Part shown: one piece after another, positions 58,796 to 64,000 of the stretch | Layout of the letters: every line of letters starts with the position of its first letter | Position numbering within the stretch: position 1 is the first letter of the stretch | Source: Rhodospirillales bacterium | GTDB lineage: Bacteria; Pseudomonadota; Gammaproteobacteria; Nevskiales; Nevskiaceae | NCBI GenBank assembly: GCA_903970615.1 | Contig: CAJCJH010000086.1 | Coordinates: 1 to 64,000 of the forward strand | Direction of reading: 5' to 3' | DNA length: 64,000 bases | Program-made: the position numbers and the translations under genes | The notes under the pieces: model-generated | The model's input: only the letters and a program-made list of their open reading frames with translations | Told to the model about the DNA's origin: nothing | Databases searched by the model: none

Positions 58796-58839
58796 ACTGG
58801 CCGCAGTCCAACAAAATCGATGCTAATGAGTCTCGCACC

Positions 58840-59148
58840 ATGACGCCGGTCCCGCTCGAACATGCCTTGGTGCTGGCCGGCACGCTGTTTTCGCTGGGGC
58901 TGCTCGGCATCCTGTCGCGCCGCAATATCCTGTTTGTGCTGATGTCGATCGAGATCATGATGAACGCAGCCGCGCTCGCCTTCGTCGCTGCCGGCAGCCG
59001 CTGGGGCCAAGCCGATGGCCAGATCATGTTCATCCTGATCCTCACGCTCGCCGCCGCCGAAGCGAGCGTTGGCCTGGCGCTGGTGCTGCAACTGCATCGG
59101 CGCTTCAAGACGCTGGATACCGATGCCGCCTCGGACATGAAGGGCTGA
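58840..59148 (+). CDS. nuoK: NADH-quinone oxidoreductase subunit K
   Basis: Membrane subunit of 102 residues with three helices, related to MrpC. The buried glutamates of the proton path lie in [15 protein letters not shown] near residue 35 and in [15 protein letters not shown] near 69. The start [14 protein letters not shown] at 58840 is the first in-frame ATG. It is seven bases from nuoL. Confidence 0.96.
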   Translation: MTPVPLEHALVLAGTLFSLGLLGILSRRNILFVLMSIEIMMNAAALAFVAAGSRWGQADGQIMFILILTLAAAEASVGLALVLQLHRRFKTLDTDAASDMKG

Positions 59149-59155
59149 ACGACTC

Positions 59156-61006
59156 ATGCTCAACCTGCTCTTCGTCGTGTTCCTCTCGCCGCTGCTCGGC
59201 TTCATCGTGCTGTCGCTCGGCCGCGGCCGCATTTCGCAGAATCTCGCCACCGTCATCGGCGTCGGCTCGATCGGCGTTTCGGCGCTGGTCACGCTCGGTG
59301 CGGGCATCCAACTGCTCAGCCACATGCCGGCGGACGGCGCCTACACGCAAGTGCTGTGGCAATGGATGGAAGTCGGCAGCTTCACGCCGCGCTTCGCCTT
59401 GCGGCTCGATGGCTTGAGCCTGACCATGTGCGGCGTCATCACCGGCGTCGGCTTCCTGATCCACCTGTTCGCGTCGTGGTACATGCGCGGCGACGAAGGC
59501 TTCACGCGCTTCTTCTCGTACATGAATCTGTTCGTCGCCAGCATGCTGTTCCTGGTACTCGGCGATAACCTGCTGTTCCTGTATTTCGGCTGGGAAGGCG
59601 TGGGTCTGTGCAGCTATTTGCTGATCGGATTCTGGTATCAAGACCCGGCCAACGGCAGCGCCGCGCGCAAGGCCTTCATCGTCACGCGCATCGGCGATAC
59701 CTTCATGGCGATCGGCCTGTTCCTGCTGTTCCGCGAACTCGGCACGCTCGACATCAGCCAGGCGATGGCGACCGCGCCGGGGCACTTTGAAGTCGGCGGT
59801 AATACGGTCACTGCGATCGCGTTCCTGCTGCTCGGCGGCGCCGTCGGCAAGTCCGCGCAACTGCCGCTGCAAACCTGGCTGCCCGACGCGATGGCTGGCC
59901 CCACGCCGGTCTCCGCCCTGATCCATGCGGCGACGATGGTCACCGCCGGCGTTTATCTGATCGCCCGCACGCGCGTGCTGTTTGAACTCGCACCTCTCGC
60001 ACTGCATTGGGTCGGCATCATCGGCGCGGTGACTTTGCTGATCGCCGGTTTCACCGCGCTGGTGCAGACCGACATCAAGCGCATCCTCGCGTATTCGACG
60101 ATGAGCCAGATCGGCTACATGTTTCTGGCCCTCGGCGCCGGTGCCTGGCAGGCGGCGATTTTTCATCTGATGACGCATGCCTTCTTCAAGGCACTGCTGT
60201 TCCTTTCGGCCGGTGCGGTGATCCTCGCCTGTCATCACGAGCAGGACATCTTCAAGATGGGCGGCCTGCGCAAGAAGCTGCCGCTGCCATTCTGGAGTTT
60301 CATCGTCGGCGGCGGCGCACTCTGCGCAGTGCCGTATCTCACTGCCGGTTTTTACAGCAAGGATGAAATTCTCTGGCAGGCGTATGCCGGCGGTCATCTC
60401 AATCTGTTCCTGGCGGGATTATTTGGCGCGTTTCTCACTTCGATCTACACGTTCCGGCTGATCTTCACCGTGTTCTTCGGCAAGGAACACAGCGCGGCAA
60501 ATTCCGGTCATGGCTTGGCGTACACATTGCCGCTGATCGTGTTGCTGGCGCTCTCGACGTTCATCGGCGGCCAGATTCATCTGCCGCTGGCGCTGGTGCT
60601 ACCAGCTGGCCCCGGCGAAGGCGGCGGCGCTGACGAGACGAAGATCGCGCTGCTCTCCGGCAGTGTTGCGGTCATCGGCATCGCGCTGGCCGCGCTGCTG
60701 TTTCTCGGCGAGCGCAAGTTCGTCAAATGGCTGAAAAACAGCACGCTCGGTGCGCCGCTGGCAGCATTTTTCGGCGCTGCGTTCGGCTTCGATTGGCTCT
60801 ACGACAAACTGTTCGTGCAGCCTTTCCTGTGGCTGGTGCGCGTCAATAAAAGTGATTATCTGGATCGCGCGATCATGGCCGGTGCCGGCTCGCTGCAATC
60901 CCTGAACGGCGTGCTGACCAAAACCCAGACCGGCCGCATACGCTGGTACGCCGCCAGCGTTGCGCTCGGCGCAGTGCTGGTGATCGCCGTGGCGGTGCTC
61001 AGCTGA
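59156..61006 (+). CDS. nuoL: NADH-quinone oxidoreductase subunit L
   Basis: Distal antiporter-like proton-pumping subunit, 616 residues with about sixteen helices and the long lateral helix near the C-terminus (around residues 525-560). Conserved WEGVGLCSYLLIGFWY near residue 145, LPLQTWLPDAMAGPTPVSAL near 238 and SHMTHAFFKALLFL-type LMTHAFFKALLFLSAGA near 338 hold the key Glu, Lys and His residues. Forty-three bases separate it from nuoM. Confidence 0.97.
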   Translation: MLNLLFVVFLSPLLGFIVLSLGRGRISQNLATVIGVGSIGVSALVTLGAGIQLLSHMPADGAYTQVLWQWMEVGSFTPRFALRLDGLSLTMCGVITGVGFLIHLFASWYMRGDEGFTRFFSYMNLFVASMLFLVLGDNLLFLYFGWEGVGLCSYLLIGFWYQDPANGSAARKAFIVTRIGDTFMAIGLFLLFRELGTLDISQAMATAPGHFEVGGNTVTAIAFLLLGGAVGKSAQLPLQTWLPDAMAGPTPVSALIHAATMVTAGVYLIARTRVLFELAPLALHWVGIIGAVTLLIAGFTALVQTDIKRILAYSTMSQIGYMFLALGAGAWQAAIFHLMTHAFFKALLFLSAGAVILACHHEQDIFKMGGLRKKLPLPFWSFIVGGGALCAVPYLTAGFYSKDEILWQAYAGGHLNLFLAGLFGAFLTSIYTFRLIFTVFFGKEHSAANSGHGLAYTLPLIVLLALSTFIGGQIHLPLALVLPAGPGEGGGADETKIALLSGSVAVIGIALAALLFLGERKFVKWLKNSTLGAPLAAFFGAAFGFDWLYDKLFVQPFLWLVRVNKSDYLDRAIMAGAGSLQSLNGVLTKTQTGRIRWYAASVALGAVLVIAVAVLS

Positions 61007-61049
61007 TGCGGCACTCTCCCAACTTTTTTGGTTCGGCGAGCCCGATCCC

Positions 61050-62606
61050 ATGATCCTGATCTGGCTGTTCATGGTGCCCTTCATCGGCGGACTGCTGTGC
61101 TGGCAGATCGAGCGCTTCGGCGTAACGCTGCCGCGCTGGGTTGCGCTGACGACGATGTTCATCGTGCTCGTGCTCTCACTTTATTTGTGGCACACCGGCG
61201 ACTATTCGCAAACGCTGCTCGGCAGCCACGGAAATGGCCATTGGGTCGAGCAATTCTCGGTACCATGGATTCCGCAGCTCGGCATCAGCTTCAGCTTCGG
61301 GCTCGATGGCCTGAGCCTGCTGATGGTGGTCCTCACCGGCCTGCTTGGACTGATGGCAGTGGCCTGCTCGTGGAAGGAAATCGCGCGCAATGTCGGCTTC
61401 TTCCATCTCAACCTGATGTGGAATCTCGGCGGCGTGATCGGCGTGTTTCTCGCCACCGACCTGTTCCTGTATTTCTTCTTCTGGGAAATGATGCTGGTGC
61501 CGATGTTCTTCCTGATCGCGCTCTGGGGCCACAACATTCCCGGCGGCACCAGCCGCGTTTTCGCCGCCACCAAGTTTTTCATCTTCACGCAGGCTTCCGG
61601 TCTGGTGATGCTGGTGTCGATCCTGAGCCTGGTGTTCGTGCATTATCGCGCTACCGGCACGCTCACCTTCGCCTACGACGCGCTGCTGCACACGCCGATG
61701 TCCGCCGCCACCGAATACTGGCTGATGCTCGGCTTCTTCGTCGCCTTCGCGGTGAAGCTGCCAGTGGTGCCGGTGCATTCCTGGCTGCCGGACGCGCACT
61801 CGCAGGCGCCGACCGCGGGTTCGGTCGATCTCGCCGGCGTACTGCTGAAAACCGCGGCGTATTCGCTGCTGCGATTCGCCGTGCCGTTGTTCCCGCATGC
61901 CTCGGTGTCGTTCGCGCCGGTGGCGATGTGGCTCGGCGTAATCGGCATCATTTACGGCGCGCTACTGGCGTTTTCGCAGAACGATGTGAAGCGCATGGTG
62001 GCTTACACCAGCATCAGTCACATGGGTTTCGTGCTGGTCGGCATCTACGCCGGCACTGAGCAGGCGCTGCAAGGTGTGGTGATCCAGATGCTCGCGCACG
62101 GCATTTCCGCGGGCGCGCTGTTCATTCTCTGCGGCGAAATCCAGGAGCGCCTGCATACGCGCGATCTGCGCGAAATGGGCGGACTATGGGCGAACTTTTC
62201 CTACCTGCCGCCGATCGCTCTGTTCTTCGCCGCGGCCTCGCTGGGTTTGCCCGGACTCGGCAATTTCGTCGGTGAATTTCTAATCCTGCTCGGCAGCTAC
62301 AAGGCCGCACCGGTGGTCACCATCTTCGCCACCAGCGGCTTGATTCTCGCCGCCGTGTATTCACTGATGCTGGTGCAGCGCGCGTTCCTAGGCAAGCCGA
62401 AAAACAACGAAAAGCTGAGCGATCTGAATGCGCGCGAAGTCGTCACCGTCGTCACCTTGATGCTGCTGCTGCTCGGCCTCGGCCTGTATCCGCAACCGGT
62501 GCTGGATCTGTCGAGAGCGTCGATGGCGGCGGTGCAGGAAATTTATCAATCCGGCAGTGAGCCGCTGGCGGCTGCAAGCACCACGACGACGATGGGATCG
62601 CCATGA
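61050..62606 (+). CDS. nuoM: NADH-quinone oxidoreductase subunit M
   Basis: Second antiporter-like proton-pumping subunit, 518 residues with fourteen helices. FFWEMMLVPMFFLIALWG near residue 146 carries the key Glu, VKLPVVPVHSWLPDAHSQAP near 236 the Lys and broken-helix region, and VAYTSISHMGFVLVGIYAG near 318 the distal motifs. ATG 61050 begins MILIWLFMVPFIGG. The end overlaps nuoN by four bases. Confidence 0.97.
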   Translation: MILIWLFMVPFIGGLLCWQIERFGVTLPRWVALTTMFIVLVLSLYLWHTGDYSQTLLGSHGNGHWVEQFSVPWIPQLGISFSFGLDGLSLLMVVLTGLLGLMAVACSWKEIARNVGFFHLNLMWNLGGVIGVFLATDLFLYFFFWEMMLVPMFFLIALWGHNIPGGTSRVFAATKFFIFTQASGLVMLVSILSLVFVHYRATGTLTFAYDALLHTPMSAATEYWLMLGFFVAFAVKLPVVPVHSWLPDAHSQAPTAGSVDLAGVLLKTAAYSLLRFAVPLFPHASVSFAPVAMWLGVIGIIYGALLAFSQNDVKRMVAYTSISHMGFVLVGIYAGTEQALQGVVIQMLAHGISAGALFILCGEIQERLHTRDLREMGGLWANFSYLPPIALFFAAASLGLPGLGNFVGEFLILLGSYKAAPVVTIFATSGLILAAVYSLMLVQRAFLGKPKNNEKLSDLNAREVVTVVTLMLLLLGLGLYPQPVLDLSRASMAAVQEIYQSGSEPLAAASTTTTMGSP

Positions 62607-64000
62607 GCTTTTTGTATGTGCATGGCGGACTCACTCCCGCGCAGTGGATCACGCTGCTGCCGATCCTGATCTTGAGTGCGACGATCGTGTTCGTCACCGG
62701 CGCCATCGCCATCAAGCGGCATCACTGGTGGAACGCTACGATTTCGGTGGCCGGCCTGAACCTGGCACTGCTGCCCTTGTTCGTGCATTTCTGGCTGCCG
62801 CAGTTGTGGACCTTGCCATTGCCGCAAACCGTGACGCCGCTACTCGGCATTGATGGCTACGCCTGTTTTTACATGGCGATGATCCTCGTCACCGCGCTGG
62901 CGACGGCAACGCTGTCGCATGCCTATATGGAAGGCTATAACGGCAACCGCGAAGAAGTTTACCTGCTACTGCTGCTGTCCACGCTCGGCGGTCTGGTGGT
63001 CGTTTGCAGCCGCCACTTCGCTTCGTTCTTCATCGGCCTCGAACTGCTTTCGGTGCCGCTGTACGGCATGGCCGGCTATCTGGTGAAAGAACGGCGCTCG
63101 CTCGAAGCCGGCACCAAATATCTGGTGCTGTCGGCGGTCGCGTCCGCGTTCATCCTGTTCGGCATGGCGCTGATCTATTCGCAGATGGGCACGCTGGCCT
63201 TCGCCGAAATCGGCGCGCACATCGGCGTGATCGGCGGCAGCGAACGCAGCGTCATCGTGCTCGGCAGCGCGATGATACTGGTCGGCATCGGCTTCAAACT
63301 TTCATTGTCGCCATTCCATTTGTGGACACCGGATGTCTACGAAGGCGCACCCGCGCCGGTGACTTCCTATCTCGCCACCGCCTCGAAAACCGCAGTGTTC
63401 GCGCTACTTGTGCGCTACTTCGTCGAAGCCCGCGCATATCAGATGCCATCGCTGGTGAATGTGCTTTCAGCGCTAGCGATTCTGTCGATCATCTTCGGCA
63501 ACGTGCTGGCGCTGCGGCAGGACAATCTCAAGCGCCTGCTGGCTTATTCGTCGATCGCGCACTTCGGCTATCTGCTGGTCGCGGTGATCGCCTCCGGTCC
63601 GCTGGCGGTCGAAGCCGTCGGCGTTTATCTGCTTACTTACGTCGTCACCACACTCGCCGCGTTCGGCGTCGTCACGCTGATGTCCAGCCCTTACAACGAC
63701 CATGATGCCGAGGATATCTTCGACTATCGCGGGTTGTTCTGGCGCCGCCCTTACCTCACCGCAATTCTCACCGTCGCGTTGTTGTCGCTGGCCGGCGTGC
63801 CGCTCACCGCCGGCTTCATCGGCAAGTTTTATGTGATCACCGCAGGCGCGGATAAGCATCTGTGGCTGCTGCTCGCGGCCGTCGTACTTGGCAGCGCAGT
63901 CGGCCTGTTTTACTACCTGCGCACGATGATCCAGCTGTATCTGCGCCAGCGCTGGGTACAGAAATACTCCGCGCCGCTCAACTGGGCGCAAGGCACCGGT
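62603..64000 (+). CDS. nuoN: NADH-quinone oxidoreductase subunit N, 3' end cut by the window edge
   Basis: Third antiporter-like subunit. From ATG 62603, overlapping the nuoM stop (ATGA), 466 codons are open to the last base, so only the C-terminal end is missing (family length about 480-500). The frame shows IGLELLSVPLYGMAGYLVKE near residue 140 with the conserved Glu, LSPFHLWTPDVYEGAPAPVT near 234, and YSSIAHFGYLLVAVIA near 313. Last expected gene of the operon. Confidence 0.95.
   Translation, partial: MSFLYVHGGLTPAQWITLLPILILSATIVFVTGAIAIKRHHWWNATISVAGLNLALLPLFVHFWLPQLWTLPLPQTVTPLLGIDGYACFYMAMILVTALATATLSHAYMEGYNGNREEVYLLLLLSTLGGLVVVCSRHFASFFIGLELLSVPLYGMAGYLVKERRSLEAGTKYLVLSAVASAFILFGMALIYSQMGTLAFAEIGAHIGVIGGSERSVIVLGSAMILVGIGFKLSLSPFHLWTPDVYEGAPAPVTSYLATASKTAVFALLVRYFVEARAYQMPSLVNVLSALAILSIIFGNVLALRQDNLKRLLAYSSIAHFGYLLVAVIASGPLAVEAVGVYLLTYVVTTLAAFGVVTLMSSPYNDHDAEDIFDYRGLFWRRPYLTAILTVALLSLAGVPLTAGFIGKFYVITAGADKHLWLLLAAVVLGSAVGLFYYLRTMIQLYLRQRWVQKYSAPLNWAQGTG

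Overview
The window is a high-GC Gram-negative chromosome segment. It carries lipid A genes (lpxK, msbA), the lipoprotein sorting and maturation genes lolC, lolD and lgt, and a complex I operon with a fused nuoCD. Together with long runs of overlapping housekeeping genes, this points to a gammaproteobacterium, perhaps near the Xanthomonadales or Nevskiales. That placement is inferred from gene content only. I see no rRNA, tRNA, CRISPR array, insertion sequence or phage gene. lpxK is cut by the left edge and nuoN by the right edge.

Layout. 1-16 kb holds envelope and housekeeping genes: lpxK-msbA, a HIT protein, a membrane-linked polysaccharide deacetylase, an M23 peptidase, a gltX/small ORF/thrS unit, a double-domain pterin synthase-like protein, a Gly/Tyr-rich lipoprotein, hisI, and a comEC-lolD-lolC overlapping unit. 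16-18.4 kb holds a GT39 glycosyltransferase coupled to a PAP2 phosphatase, probably acting on lipid A or undecaprenyl lipids. 18.8-27.2 kb is a visibly AT-richer surface-polysaccharide locus: Wzx-type flippase, Wzy-type polymerase, four glycosyltransferases and an O-acyltransferase. 27.3-31 kb holds ilvA, a DUF4124 protein and ettA.

The most interesting region is 31-43 kb. On the minus strand lie aasR, acpR, cerR, spt and bcerS, the five genes known from Caulobacter to make bacterial ceramide. Between and beside them are an LptF/LptG-like permease pair, a calcineurin-type metallophosphoesterase and a sugar/choline-type nucleotidyltransferase. Facing the cluster is a protein of the eukaryote-like FA2H/Scs7 fatty acid 2-hydroxylase family, and an acyl-CoA-binding protein lies just beyond it. 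I read the whole as a candidate locus for making, 2-hydroxylating, exporting and possibly head-group decorating ceramide. The last three roles are inference.

43-48.5 kb holds folA, a serine hydrolase, thyA, a tautomerase, lgt and rlmI. 48.9-64 kb is the NADH:quinone oxidoreductase operon nuoA-B-CD-E-F-x-G-H-I-J-K-L-M-N, in which x is an unrecognised 76-residue membrane protein translationally coupled to nuoF. A perfect GC-rich hairpin separates nuoJ from nuoK.
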